Assembly: GCF_000473165.1 (NCBI RefSeq)
Contig: NZ_KI421504.1
Coordinates: 2,059,437-2,123,436, forward strand
From: Leisingera aquimarina DSM 24565
Lineage (GTDB): Bacteria > Pseudomonadota > Alphaproteobacteria > Rhodobacterales > Rhodobacteraceae
Length of the DNA stretch: 64,000 nt
Direction of reading: 5' to 3'
A program made the position numbers and the translations under genes. Positions 36,586 through 45,508 of this stretch are shown here, piece after piece. The first letter of the stretch is position 1, and the number at the start of each line of letters is the position of its first letter. Under the pieces are notes generated by a model. The model was given only the letters and a program-made list of their open reading frames with translations. It searched no databases and was not told the DNA's origin.

Positions 36586-37815
36586 TTGCTTCAAAATCAA
36601 ACGCCTCAACCACCTCAATTGCGTCGGCATTCAGACACGCAAGACGCAGAAAGACTGGTCCAGCTGGCAAAATCCGAATCGCTGGGCGATGGCGGCATCC
36701 GGACCTCGCAGATCCTTTCGGACGCGCTGGCGGCAGACCCATGCCACCATGAAGCGCAGGTTCTGCAGGAGCGGCTGCATCAGGCGTTTGTGCCCCGCTG
36801 GCATTTCCCGATGCTCGCCGACAAGGCCCGCAACCGCGCCTACGCCAAGGCCATCGCGGCCAAGGTGCGGCCGGGCGACGTGGTGCTGGATATTGGCTGC
36901 GGTGCGGGTTTGACGGCGATGCTGGCAGCGCGGGCCGGCGCCAAACATGTCTACACTTGCGAGCAGCAGCCGCTGATTGCCCAGGCCGCAACCCGCGTCA
37001 TCGCCCAGAACGGTCTGACCGACCGTATTACGGTCATACCGAAATGGTCCCACGATATTGTTGTTGGCGAGGACATTCCGGAGCGGGCGGATGTGGTGAT
37101 TTCAGAGATCGTCGATACTGTCTTGCTCGGCGAGGGGGCGCTGGCGACACTGACCCATGCGATGGGCGCGCTGGCCAAGCCGGAGGCGCGGGCGGTGCCT
37201 GAACGGGGAACGCTGAAGGCGCAACCGGTGGAAAGCGGTGATCTGCTGGACCTTTGGCGGCCGCAGGAGGCGGAAGGGTTCGACCTGAGCGCCTTTCACC
37301 CCTTTGCACGCTTGGCCCAGCTGACGCCGAATGATCTGGAAACCTGTGCGCTGCAGCCTTTGGGGACGGTGACCGACCTGTTTCAATTTGATTTCACCCG
37401 GCCAAACATAAACCCGGCGCGTGCAACCAAGGATCTTGTCTGTACCGGCGCCGGCACCATTCATGCGGTCTTTGTCAGTTTTGAGATGGAACTGGCCCCC
37501 GGCATTCTGGTGGCAAATGATCTGCGGTCCGGCGGCCATTGGGGGCGGACGGCGTTTCTGCTGGATCAGCCGGTGTTTGCGGAGGCCGGCGCGCAATTGC
37601 GTGTGACCGCGCAGCATGATGCGTCGCAGCTGAGCCTTTCGGTGCATGAATTGGCACACCGTCCTGAAGTTGCGGAGCCTGCTACCCTTTGGATGACCGG
37701 GGCTTGGAAAGGCGGGTACACTCTGCGGGCCGGCAGCGGTGCAGATGTTCCGGCGCCAGTGGTGTGGGCTCCGTCCGATGCCAAGGCCGTGCCTCTGGGG
37801 CAGTCCTTCCACTAG
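36586..37815 (+). CDS. PRMT7-like protein arginine methyltransferase homologue
   Basis: 409 residues. SAM motif VVLDIGCGAGLTAMLAA (GCG at 104-106), YTCEQQP for the ribose-binding acidic residue (Glu126), and the double-E loop SEIVDTVLLGEGA with Glu174 and Glu183 nine apart, the hallmark of arginine methyltransferases, closest in pattern to PRMT7. A C-terminal beta-barrel-like half is present. Start TTG at 36586 is forced: the preceding in-frame codon at 36580 is a stop and the next Met lies at residue 76. Bacterial PRMT homologues are rare and their targets unknown. Confidence 0.8.
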   Translation: MLQNQTPQPPQLRRHSDTQDAERLVQLAKSESLGDGGIRTSQILSDALAADPCHHEAQVLQERLHQAFVPRWHFPMLADKARNRAYAKAIAAKVRPGDVVLDIGCGAGLTAMLAARAGAKHVYTCEQQPLIAQAATRVIAQNGLTDRITVIPKWSHDIVVGEDIPERADVVISEIVDTVLLGEGALATLTHAMGALAKPEARAVPERGTLKAQPVESGDLLDLWRPQEAEGFDLSAFHPFARLAQLTPNDLETCALQPLGTVTDLFQFDFTRPNINPARATKDLVCTGAGTIHAVFVSFEMELAPGILVANDLRSGGHWGRTAFLLDQPVFAEAGAQLRVTAQHDASQLSLSVHELAHRPEVAEPATLWMTGAWKGGYTLRAGSGADVPAPVVWAPSDAKAVPLGQSFH

Positions 37816-37831
37816 CGCCGGAAAGCGGGTG

Positions 37832-37927
37832 CCGGAATTATGCGATAATTCCGGCCCGGAAAACAGGTGTTTTCCGTGACGTTTCCCGCGCCGGGAAACG
37901 GAAGCGGCCCGCCAATTGGCGGGCCGC
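37832..37927. terminator. Three consecutive perfect hairpins between convergent genes
   Basis: Hairpin 1: CCGGAATTAT (37832-37841) and ATAATTCCGG (37845-37854). Hairpin 2: GTTTCCCG (37881-37888) and CGGGAAAC (37892-37899). Hairpin 3: a 24-bp perfect palindrome at 37904-37927 with half-site GCGGCCCGCCAA, followed by TTTCTTG on the plus strand. Likely bidirectional termination between the PRMT-like gene and sat. Confidence 0.65.
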
Positions 37928-37953
37928 TTTCTTGTTTCACATTGCCGTCGGGA

Positions 37954-39663
37954 TCAGCCGGAGATCAGACCCATGCTTTCCAGCTTGAGCAGCACCTGGT
38001 GGGCGCAGTTGTCGACGTCGACATTTTCAGTCTCGACCGACAGTTCCGGGTTTGCGGGCACGTCGTAGGGGTCAGAGATGCCGGTGAACTCCTTGATCTT
38101 GCCTTCGCGGGCCAGCTTGTAGAGGCCCTTGCGGTCGCGGCGTTCGCATTCCTCGATCGTGGTGGCAACGTGCACTTCGACAAAAGCGCCGAAGGCTTCG
38201 ACGTCTTCGCGCACGGCACGGCGGGTCGTGGCATAAGGCGCGATCGGGGCACAGATGGCGATGCCGCCGTTCTTGGTGATCTCAGACGCCACATAGCCGA
38301 TGCGGCGGATGTTGAGGTCGCGGTGCTCTTTCGAGAAGCCCAGCTCAGAGCTGAGGTTTTTCCGCACGATGTCGCCATCCAACAGGGTTACGGGACGGCC
38401 GCCCATTTCCATCAGCTTAACCATCAGCGCGTTGGCGATGGTGGATTTGCCGGAGCCGGAGAAGCCGGTGAAGAACACGGTGAAGCCCTGCTTGGAGCGC
38501 GGCGGCTTGGTGCGGCGCAGTTCCTTGACCACCTCGGGGAAGGAGAACCACTCGGGGATTTCCAGGCCTTCGGCCAGGCGGCGGCGCAGTTCGGTGCCGG
38601 AGATGTTGAGGATGGTGACGTTGTCGCGGTCGGCGATTTCGTCGTTCGGCTCGTACTGGGCGCGTTCCTGCACATAGACCATGTGCTTGAAATCAACCAT
38701 TTCGCAGCCGATTTCGGACTGGTTGGCGCGGTAAAGCTCCTGGGCATCGTAGGGGCCGTAGAAGTCTTCGCCAGCCGAGTTTTTGCCGGGGCCCGCGTGG
38801 TCGCGGCCAACGATGAAATGGGTGCAGCCGTGGTTGGCGCGGATCAGGCCGTGCCAGACAGCTTCGCGCGGGCCGGCCATGCGCATCGCCAGGTTCAACA
38901 GCGACATCGAGGTGGTGGCGGCCGGGTATTTGTCCAGCACCGCCTCGTAGCAGCGCACGCGGGTGAAGTGGTCGACGTCGCCCGGTTTGGTCATGCCGAC
39001 CACCGGATGGATCAGCAGGTTGGCCTGGGCCTCCTTGGCGGCGCGGAAGGTCAGTTCCTGGTGGGCGCGGTGCAGCGGATTGCGGGTCTGGAACGCAACC
39101 ACTTTGCGCCAGCCGACTTTGCGGAAATAGGCGCGCAACTCGTTCGGGGTGTCGCGGCGGCCGCGGAAGTCATAGTGGACGGGCTGCTGAATGCCGGTGA
39201 CCGGACCGCCGAGGTAGATCTTGCCGGCCTGGTTGTGCAGGTAGTTCACCGCCGGGTGCGCGTCGTCATCGGCGCCGAATACCTTCTCCGCTTCGCGCGA
39301 TTTGTTCGGCTCCCAGCGGTCAGTGACGGTCATGGTGCCCAGGATCACGCCTTCCTGGTCGCGCAGGGCGATGTCCTGGCCGATTTCGATGCTGCCGGCA
39401 AAATCTTCGGACACATCCAGAGTGACCGGCATCGGCCACAGGGAGCCGTCGGCCAGGCGCATGTTTTCGACAACACCGTTATAGTCGTCTTCCGACAGGA
39501 ACCCTTTGAGCGGGTTGAAGCCGCCGTTCATCAGCAGTTCCAGGTCGCAGATCTGGCGCGGGGACAGGTCCCAGCTGGTGAGGCCGGCAGCTTCGACCTT
39601 CAGTTTCTGTGCGCTTTCGTAGGAAACATAGAGCTCTGGAATGGGAGCCAGGTTGCTTTGCAT
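37954..39663 (-). CDS. Bifunctional sulfate adenylyltransferase / adenylylsulfate kinase
   Basis: 569 residues from the ATG at 39663 (AGGAC 7 nt upstream). Homomeric ATP sulfurylase part (PIPELYVSYESAQ start, QTRNPLHRAHQELT, RANHGCTHFIVGRDHAGPG) makes APS from sulfate and ATP; the C-terminal APS kinase with P-loop GFSGSGKST and DGDIVR makes PAPS. Assimilatory sulfur supply. The frame stays open upstream of this ATG into a MarR-type regulator (next feature), so a longer fused protein is also possible. Confidence 0.93.
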   Translation of the reverse strand: MQSNLAPIPELYVSYESAQKLKVEAAGLTSWDLSPRQICDLELLMNGGFNPLKGFLSEDDYNGVVENMRLADGSLWPMPVTLDVSEDFAGSIEIGQDIALRDQEGVILGTMTVTDRWEPNKSREAEKVFGADDDAHPAVNYLHNQAGKIYLGGPVTGIQQPVHYDFRGRRDTPNELRAYFRKVGWRKVVAFQTRNPLHRAHQELTFRAAKEAQANLLIHPVVGMTKPGDVDHFTRVRCYEAVLDKYPAATTSMSLLNLAMRMAGPREAVWHGLIRANHGCTHFIVGRDHAGPGKNSAGEDFYGPYDAQELYRANQSEIGCEMVDFKHMVYVQERAQYEPNDEIADRDNVTILNISGTELRRRLAEGLEIPEWFSFPEVVKELRRTKPPRSKQGFTVFFTGFSGSGKSTIANALMVKLMEMGGRPVTLLDGDIVRKNLSSELGFSKEHRDLNIRRIGYVASEITKNGGIAICAPIAPYATTRRAVREDVEAFGAFVEVHVATTIEECERRDRKGLYKLAREGKIKEFTGISDPYDVPANPELSVETENVDVDNCAHQVLLKLESMGLISG

Positions 39664-40029
39664 AGGATGAGTCCTGTGTTTAAGAGGGGGCAGGCCGCTT
39701 GCCGCGCCTGTGAGTTCCGCGTGCAGCGCGTTGTATTCTGCGAGCTTGCGGGCGAGGAATTGATCGGTGAGCCGCATTTTTTCCACGGCGCCCCGGGTGG
39801 TCAACGAATAGGTAAACCGCTGCCGCTTGTCGGGGCCGGGCCGGTTGCTGATGGTGATCAGGCCGGTCTCCGCAGCCAGGCGCAGCTGTGTGTTCAGCCG
39901 CCCCAGCGAAATCCCCAGCGCCGCAGCCGTTGCCCGCTGCGATGCATCCGGCGCCGCATCTAGCTGGCGCAGGAGCCGGAAGAGCAGATCTTCCTCGTCC
40001 GGGGTGGATGTGGTCAGGGTTTCGGTCAC
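39664..40029 (-). CDS. MarR-type (EPS-associated) winged-helix regulator, in frame with sat
   Basis: 122 codons with no stop before the sulfurylase ATG. LLFRLLRQLDAAPDASQRA, TAAALGISLGRLNTQLRLAAE is the winged helix; TYSLTTRGAVEKMRLTDQFL and RKLAEYNALHAEL form the C-terminal helix of the MarR_EPS group. Start GTG at 40029 (VTETLTTSTPDEED); a TTG at 40044 extends it. A linker PPLKHRTHP joins the two. It may be a separate N-terminal product, a true fusion, or the result of a lost stop. A 14-bp palindrome sits just upstream. Confidence 0.75.
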
Positions 40030-40049
40030 GGCCCAACAGCTCAAAGTGT

Positions 40050-40063
40050 GTTCACGCGTGAAC
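40050..40063. promoter_or_regulatory. Perfect palindromic operator candidate upstream of the MarR-sat frame
   Basis: GTTCACGCGTGAAC, fully self-complementary, 21 bp before the GTG. Size and place suit a MarR-type dimer site for autoregulation. Confidence 0.5.
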
Positions 40064-40250
40064 GCATTGCATGATTTGACTGTAAAGCAAAGTGCAAATC
40101 AGGGAGGATTTGCGATTTTCTGCCACGTTGTTTTGCTGCAACGGGGCAGGCGAGGCGGTAGGTTATCCGCCTTTGGCGGGCTGAACCGGGTGGCTGGCAC
40201 CGGCTGGGCAGAGGGTGGGAAACAAGCGTTCTGCGCAGCAGCGGGCCGGC

Positions 40251-41930
40251 TTAACGCTGTTCTGCGGCAAGGGTCCGCGGCAGGGCGGCAGCAAAGGCAA
40301 CGGGCAGCGCCTTGATGGGTTCTGCAACGCCGCGCAGATGGAAAGTTTCCAGCGCCAGATGGCTGGAATCGTATCCGGCAGCGTCCAGCAGGCGGGCCGA
40401 AATCAGCAGCTCGACGCCCAGATCCTTGGTCTTGGCCTCCAGCCGGCTGGCAGTATTGACGCTGCCGCCGATGATGGTGCGCGGAGCATGGCCGGCGCTG
40501 CCGATTTCGCCCAGAACCAGTTCGCCCAAGTGGATGCCGATACCGATGCGGATTTCCGGTTCGCCGTCGGCGGCAAGCCGGGCGTTGAAGTCCTGCAGTG
40601 CGCTGCCGATGGCGGTTGCTGCGTCCAGAGCCGCCTGGGCTGAGCGGGCGGGAGAACGAGCCTCGAACAAGGCGAGCAGGCCGTCGCCAAGGTATTTGTC
40701 CACGGTGCCGCCCGCGCCGGTGACAGCGGGCACGATGGCGTCAAAGAAGCGGTTCAGAAGGAACACCACGTCATAGGGCAGCTGGCCGGCGGTGCGGGCG
40801 GTAAAGCCGCGCATGTCGAGAAACAGGATGGCGAGCTGCTGTTCGCTGCCCTGGCTGGCATGGGCGCGGCCCTTTTGCCCGTCGGGGCGGAACATGCGGG
40901 TAACGGTCAGCGGCGCCTCTGGCCGGATCTGGCAGGCCAGCCGCATGTTGGCGGGGGCCTTGACCCGTTCCAGGCTGCGGGCCTCAGGCGGTGTGGGCGG
41001 CGGCAGGTGATCGCCGCCTTTGTCCACCACCACCCGGCAGGTGGTGCAGCGCCCCTTGCCTCCGCAGAGCGACGTGTGCTGGACCCCGTTGGCCTGGGAC
41101 ATCTGCAGCAGGGTCATGCCGCGCTCGGCGCGGATTTCGGGACCAAAGGCATAACGGATCTGCACCGCCCGGCGGCGGCGCAGCAGCCGGGCCAGCAGAT
41201 GGGCCGCCGCTGTCAGTCCCAATAGGATGAGGAAACCGGTGAACCAGCGGCTGTCTGTTTCCAGCAGCGCGGCAAAATCCTCGCGGCTGGGCCAGTTGAA
41301 ATCGGCCATCAATCCGGCACGCCGGCTGCCTTCGACAAACAGATCATAGATGCGGCGGCCTTCGGTCAGGAGGCCGGCCAGGGCAAAGCCGGGGACAAAG
41401 ACTGCCAGCCCGGCCATCCAGGGGATCAGAGGCCGCCACCAGCGGGTCAGGCGCAGCCAGTAGTGCAAACCCATGCAGCCGTGGATCCACACCGCCAGCA
41501 GCAGTGCGCTTTGCTGCCAGACCTCGGGCGAGGCCCACATCAGCACGATTTGATAGGGGAATTCATCGTTGACGCCGTAGATTTCGTGCGAATAGCGGGT
41601 GAACACCAGATGGCTGAGCAGCTGCAGCGGGATCAGCAGGCCAAGCAGGGTTTGCAGCCCCTCGCCAAAGTGCATCCTGAGGCTGCGGCGGCGGGCCAGG
41701 TTCCACAGGGCAAGGCCCGCGTGCAGGATCAGAGAGGCATAAAGGACCAGGCTGCCAGCTAGGCTGCGGGTGATCACCTGGCGGGCGTCCTGGAAGTCAT
41801 CCATCCATTCGGGCGACAAAAGCCCAAGGCCGATGTTTATGAAATGGAAGAAGGCATAGGTGAACAGCACCAGCCCGGTGATGATCCGGGTGCGGCTGAT
41901 CCAATTGCCTTGCCAGAGTGCGCTTGCCAC
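40251..41930 (-). CDS. Membrane cytochrome-b-like / 2Fe-2S ferredoxin / class III adenylate cyclase fusion
   Basis: 559 residues. Residues 1-250 hold about six membrane helices with paired His (29, 70, 107, 115, 150, 156) in contexts resembling succinate dehydrogenase cytochrome b (WIHGCMGLHYWLRL). Residues 255-345 are a ferredoxin with CGGKGRCTTC and a fourth Cys (289, 295, 298, 333), adrenodoxin spacing. Residues 365-545 are a class III cyclase with Asp372, Asp416, Asn492 and Arg496 in place. Probably makes cAMP in response to redox state. A similar order occurs in other proteobacterial cyclases, but the heme-like part is seldom noted. Confidence 0.85.
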   Translation of the reverse strand: MASALWQGNWISRTRIITGLVLFTYAFFHFINIGLGLLSPEWMDDFQDARQVITRSLAGSLVLYASLILHAGLALWNLARRRSLRMHFGEGLQTLLGLLIPLQLLSHLVFTRYSHEIYGVNDEFPYQIVLMWASPEVWQQSALLLAVWIHGCMGLHYWLRLTRWWRPLIPWMAGLAVFVPGFALAGLLTEGRRIYDLFVEGSRRAGLMADFNWPSREDFAALLETDSRWFTGFLILLGLTAAAHLLARLLRRRRAVQIRYAFGPEIRAERGMTLLQMSQANGVQHTSLCGGKGRCTTCRVVVDKGGDHLPPPTPPEARSLERVKAPANMRLACQIRPEAPLTVTRMFRPDGQKGRAHASQGSEQQLAILFLDMRGFTARTAGQLPYDVVFLLNRFFDAIVPAVTGAGGTVDKYLGDGLLALFEARSPARSAQAALDAATAIGSALQDFNARLAADGEPEIRIGIGIHLGELVLGEIGSAGHAPRTIIGGSVNTASRLEAKTKDLGVELLISARLLDAAGYDSSHLALETFHLRGVAEPIKALPVAFAAALPRTLAAEQR

Positions 41931-42004
41931 CCCGGTCCTCCTGTTTCGCGGTTTCCGGGGGCAGACTGCGGCGGGCAGGCGCGCCGGTCAAGGCAGCACG
42001 GCGT

Positions 42005-43063
42005 TTACACCAGGGGCCGGTCTGCCAGCAGGCGGCTTTCCTTTTGTTTCAAAACCCTGCGGGCGGCGGGGTAGCCGCTGCCGCCGGCCAGCGCGAGATC
42101 GGGGAACAGCTCCAGGATCTCCTGCCTCGCAGCGGCGCCGCCGCCGTCCAGAAGCTGGCTGCCGGGCTGGAAGCTTTCAGTCCAAAGACCGTTTGAGAAC
42201 ACCGCCTGATGGCGCTCGAACAGAAGGTGCACATAAGTGGTCCGGGCAACCGGCTGCCTGGCAACGCCCGGATGCGCCTGCAGGTGCGCGGCGGCGGCAA
42301 GCACCTCCGGCTCTTCGAACAGCATCTGGCAGGCGGCGCCTTTCAGCAGCAGCCGGTGCTGCGGCGAGATCCAAAGGTCCTGGGCCGGCTGGCCGGGGGC
42401 AAAGGCATCGGCGGCAACCTGCACCGGCTGCAGATGCGGGCAGGCCTGCATCCAGTCCGCGCCGATCTGGCGGATACCAACCCAAAGAACCGGCTGAAAG
42501 CCGTTGTCGCGGGTTAGCACCCGGTCGCCGGGGCGCAACCGTTCCACCGGGCGCAGGCCCTGGTCGGTGCAGATAGCGGTGCCGGTCACGAAACAGGGCA
42601 CAAAGCTGTCATATTGGGAGGTGCCGGTATTGCTGCCGGAGGTTTTCTGGTACGGTGCGCCATCCTTCAGCGGGGTATCGGTGGAAAAGCCCCAGACATC
42701 CTGCGTGACGCCGTTCCGGGAAAACACGGTGATGGTGATGACCGGGCCGAAGGGATTGCCACCGGCATCAAGCTCTTGCAAGTAGTGGTGCGATTCGGCC
42801 TCGACCGGGGTGCCGCCGGCCACCATGGAACCGCCATCGACGATGGTATGGCCGCCTGACTGGTCATCTTCCATCGTGTCAGCACCGCCTGCGGTGTCGT
42901 CCAGGGTGATCCGCTCGATGGCGTAGCTGGAATCATAGGTGAAGACCGTGCCGACCGGGGTGTCCGAATTGTTGATGATCGAACTGCCCGCAGTCATATG
43001 GGGTGAGCTGTCATCGACGGTAAAAGCGTCCGCATTGAACGCGCTTAAAGTTCGTATCGCCAT
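42005..43063 (-). CDS. Hint (hedgehog/intein) domain protein 1
   Basis: 352 residues. An N-terminal 155-residue beta-rich part (TITVFSRNGVTQDVWGFSTD) precedes the Hint_2 domain that opens with Cys157 (PCFVTGTAICTDQG), then VERLRPGDRVLTRDNGFQPVLWVG and SPQHRLLL. The self-splicing Cys is present; no extein follows beyond about 195 residues. Roseobacters carry many such proteins, some with autoproteolytic activity, of unknown role. ATG at 43063 follows GGGGGG. Confidence 0.82.
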   Translation of the reverse strand: MAIRTLSAFNADAFTVDDSSPHMTAGSSIINNSDTPVGTVFTYDSSYAIERITLDDTAGGADTMEDDQSGGHTIVDGGSMVAGGTPVEAESHHYLQELDAGGNPFGPVITITVFSRNGVTQDVWGFSTDTPLKDGAPYQKTSGSNTGTSQYDSFVPCFVTGTAICTDQGLRPVERLRPGDRVLTRDNGFQPVLWVGIRQIGADWMQACPHLQPVQVAADAFAPGQPAQDLWISPQHRLLLKGAACQMLFEEPEVLAAAAHLQAHPGVARQPVARTTYVHLLFERHQAVFSNGLWTESFQPGSQLLDGGGAAARQEILELFPDLALAGGSGYPAARRVLKQKESRLLADRPLV

Positions 43064-43392
43064 TTCGGCCCCCCGGCAGAACGATCTGATATGCAGTCGC
43101 TTACGCGAAGGTTTTGCGGTGCTTTTTTCTAATACCGGGTTAAGGCGCCGCAGAAAGGCGGATGAATTTTTTGTACACCCGTTTGGGTGCATTCCGGTAA
43201 GTGTGAAAGGTCGGTTAAGTGAAATATTTCAGCATCTTGCCTGGGTTTTCGGGGCTTGCGGCGAACCAGCGCAGGGGCTTAGGCAGGCGTGCCCCTCGGG
43301 CGCGTGGGTCGGGGCCAGGGGCTGATCTGCCCGGGTCTGAAACAGGATCCGCCAGACGGGTCCGGCAAAGGAGAGGCGTCGTGCGGGCGGGC
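43064..43392. other. Non-coding stretch upstream of Hint gene 1
   Basis: 329 bp between divergent-facing ends of the Hint gene and the RraB-like gene. It should hold the Hint promoter; I see no clear -35/-10 pair, repeat or RNA structure. Confidence 0.4.
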
Positions 43393-43731
43393 TCAGCCCT
43401 CCAGCCCCCAGCCGCCCGGTGCGAACCCGTGGGAGAGGGCGGCGCGGGTGGCCACTTCTTCGCCGATCCAGATACCGGTGGCGGAAATGATCTGCTCCGG
43501 CAGGGTGGCGATCAGATAGGGGGCGCCGTCTTCACTGTCTGCCGCGCTGACCCAGCTGCAGCTGTAGCCCTCGCGGCTCAGTTCTTTGGCCAAGGGCTGC
43601 CAGTCCGCGCCGTCGCGGGCGGGGACGAAGAAGTAATCAACGTCCGCCGCCTCGGGCAGGCCGTGTTCGGCCTGCAGGTCGTTGAATGCCGCAACGGTTC
43701 CGGCCCGCTGGGTTTCGAAATCATGCGGCAT
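43393..43731 (-). CDS. RraB-like ribonuclease E inhibitor domain protein
   Basis: 112 residues. DVDYFFVPARDGADWQPLAKEL and GYSCSWVSA match the regulator-of-RNase-E-B fold; the family length is about 110-130. RraB binds RNase E to alter mRNA decay in gamma-proteobacteria; the role here is only inferred. It ends 5 bp before trxB begins to be read on the same strand, i.e. directly downstream of trxB. Confidence 0.7.
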   Translation of the reverse strand: MPHDFETQRAGTVAAFNDLQAEHGLPEAADVDYFFVPARDGADWQPLAKELSREGYSCSWVSAADSEDGAPYLIATLPEQIISATGIWIGEEVATRAALSHGFAPGGWGLEG

Positions 43732-43736
43732 CCGGA

Positions 43737-44678
43737 TCAGTCCTGCTCGGCCAGGAAACGTTCGGCGTCGAGTGCTGCCATGCAGCCCATGCCGGCCGAA
43801 GTGACCGCTTGGCGGTACTTGTGGTCGGTCAGGTCGCCGGCCGCATAGATGCCGGGGATCGAGGTTTCGGTCGAGCCGGGTTTGACCTGGACGTAGCCGC
43901 CGTTGTGCAGCTCCAGCACGTCCTTGACCAGTTCATTAGCGGGGGCGTGACCGATGGCGACAAAGACGCCCTTGCAGGGAATTTCCTTCAACTCGCCGGT
44001 TTGCACGTTCTTGACCACGACGCCTTCGACCCCCGGCGGGTTTTCGGTGCCGACGACCTCTTCCAGGGTGTGGAACCACAGGGGTTCGATCTTGTCGTTC
44101 TTCATCAGGCGGTCGATCAGGATCTTCTCGGCGCGCAGCTCGTCGCGGCGGTGGATCAGGGTCACTTTGGAAGCGAAGTTGGTGAGGAACAGCGCCTCTT
44201 CTACGGCCGTATTGCCGCCGCCGATCACCACAATCTCCTGGCCGCGGTAGAAGAAGCCATCGCAGGTGGCGCAGGCGGAGACGCCGAAGCCCTTGAACTT
44301 CTCTTCCGACTCCAGGCCCAGCCACTTGGCGCGGGCGCCGGTCGCGAGGATCACCGCATCGGCGGTGAAGGTGGTGCCGCTGTCGGCCTTGGCCACAAAC
44401 GGGCGCTTGGACGTGTCGAGCGAGGTGATATAGTCGCCGATGACCTCGCAGCCCATCGCCTGGGCGTGCTCCTGCATCTTGATCATCAGATCGGGGCCCT
44501 GCACCTCGGTGAAGCCAGGGTAGTTTTCGACCTCAGTGGTGGTGGTCAGCTGGCCGCCGGGCTCAATCCCCTGGACCAGGATCGGTTCCAGCATGGCGCG
44601 GGCCGCATAGACCCCCGCGGTGTAGCCCGCAGGCCCGGAGCCGATGATCAGAACCTTGGTGTGGCGCGTCTCGCTCAT
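43737..44678 (-). CDS. trxB: Thioredoxin-disulfide reductase
   Basis: 313 residues. [19 protein letters not shown]-binding start, [16 protein letters not shown], redox-active Cys136 and Cys139 in [21 protein letters not shown] site and [15 protein letters not shown] close. Reduces thioredoxin with NADPH. Followed 5 bp on by the RraB-like gene, so probably co-transcribed. Confidence 0.96.
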   Translation of the reverse strand: MSETRHTKVLIIGSGPAGYTAGVYAARAMLEPILVQGIEPGGQLTTTTEVENYPGFTEVQGPDLMIKMQEHAQAMGCEVIGDYITSLDTSKRPFVAKADSGTTFTADAVILATGARAKWLGLESEEKFKGFGVSACATCDGFFYRGQEIVVIGGGNTAVEEALFLTNFASKVTLIHRRDELRAEKILIDRLMKNDKIEPLWFHTLEEVVGTENPPGVEGVVVKNVQTGELKEIPCKGVFVAIGHAPANELVKDVLELHNGGYVQVKPGSTETSIPGIYAAGDLTDHKYRQAVTSAGMGCMAALDAERFLAEQD

Positions 44679-44840
44679 GTTCGTCCCTTACATAAAGCAG
44701 CATGGCGGGCGTGCCGCCGTCAGAACATGCATATAGCGGCGGGGGTCGCGGGCTTAAACCCCCAAGGCTTTGCATGCGGCAGGATACAAATCCGCCAGGG
44801 AGGCGCGCATTGCGGCTTGCGCCTTTGGAGCGCAAAGAAT

Positions 44841-44869
44841 ATTGCGCGACGATGAAACATTATTGCGCG
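44841..44869 (+). promoter_or_regulatory. Direct repeats upstream of the Lrp-type gene
   Basis: ATTGCGCG at 44841-44848 and again at 44862-44869, 21 bp (two helical turns) apart, about 50-75 bp before the regulator start. A likely operator for autoregulation by the Lrp-like protein, or for trxB control. Confidence 0.45.
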
Positions 44870-44918
44870 GCCCGGCGGCGGTGCTATAAGAAACGCAAAT
44901 TCCACAGGAGCTTTGAAC

Positions 44919-45419
44919 ATGGTCACAACCCGCCTTGATCCGATTGATCGCAAGATTTTGTCGGAGCTTCAGGCCGATGGGCGGATGACCAATGTGGAGC
45001 TGGCCAAGCGGGTCGGCATTTCGGCGCCGCCCTGTCTGCGTCGGGTGCGCGCATTGGAGGAGGCCGGGCTGATCCATGGCTATCATGCGGATGTGAACTC
45101 CCGCGAGCTGGGGTTTGAGGTGCAGGTCTTTGCCATGGTGGGGCTGGAAAGCCAGGCCGAGGTGGAGCTAAGCGCCTTTGAGGAGAAATGCCGCAGCTGG
45201 CCTTTGGTGCGCGAGTGCCACATGCTGAACGGCGAGGTGGATTTCATCCTGAAATGCGTCTCCCCCGATCTGAGTACTTTTCAAAGCTTCCTGACCGGCG
45301 ATCTGCTGACAACGCCGAATGTGGCCAGCGTCAAGACCTCGCTGGTGATCCGCGGCGCCAAGGATGAACCGGGCGTGCCGTTTGAGGTGCTGGAAGAGCG
45401 GCTCGCGCGCGAGGCATAG
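44919..45419 (+). CDS. Lrp/AsnC-family transcriptional regulator
   Basis: 166 residues. RLDPIDRKILSELQADGRMT plus VGISAPPCLRRVRALEEAGLI is the HTH; RAM domain follows (VQVFAMVGLESQAEVELSAF, VRECHMLNGEVDFILKCV). CAGGAG ribosome site before ATG 44919. An octameric leucine-responsive type regulator, effector unknown; divergent from trxB. Confidence 0.9.
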   Translation: MVTTRLDPIDRKILSELQADGRMTNVELAKRVGISAPPCLRRVRALEEAGLIHGYHADVNSRELGFEVQVFAMVGLESQAEVELSAFEEKCRSWPLVRECHMLNGEVDFILKCVSPDLSTFQSFLTGDLLTTPNVASVKTSLVIRGAKDEPGVPFEVLEERLAREA

Positions 45420-45451
45420 GGCGCAAACACGCAACAGCCTGACACGTAAAG

Positions 45452-45479
45452 GCCGGGCAAAGGCGTGCCCGGCTTTGTT
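45452..45479 (+). terminator. Terminator of the Lrp-type gene
   Basis: GCCGGGCA (45452-45459) pairs with TGCCCGGC (45466-45473), then TTTGTT. Confidence 0.7.
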
Positions 45480-45508
45480 GCATGTGCGGGGCTGGGTGCC
45501 CCTTCAGC

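Noticed and set aside
37867..39963. 698-residue plus-strand frame opposite the sulfurylase
   Set aside because: Antisense shadow of a real enzyme; composition is not protein-like.
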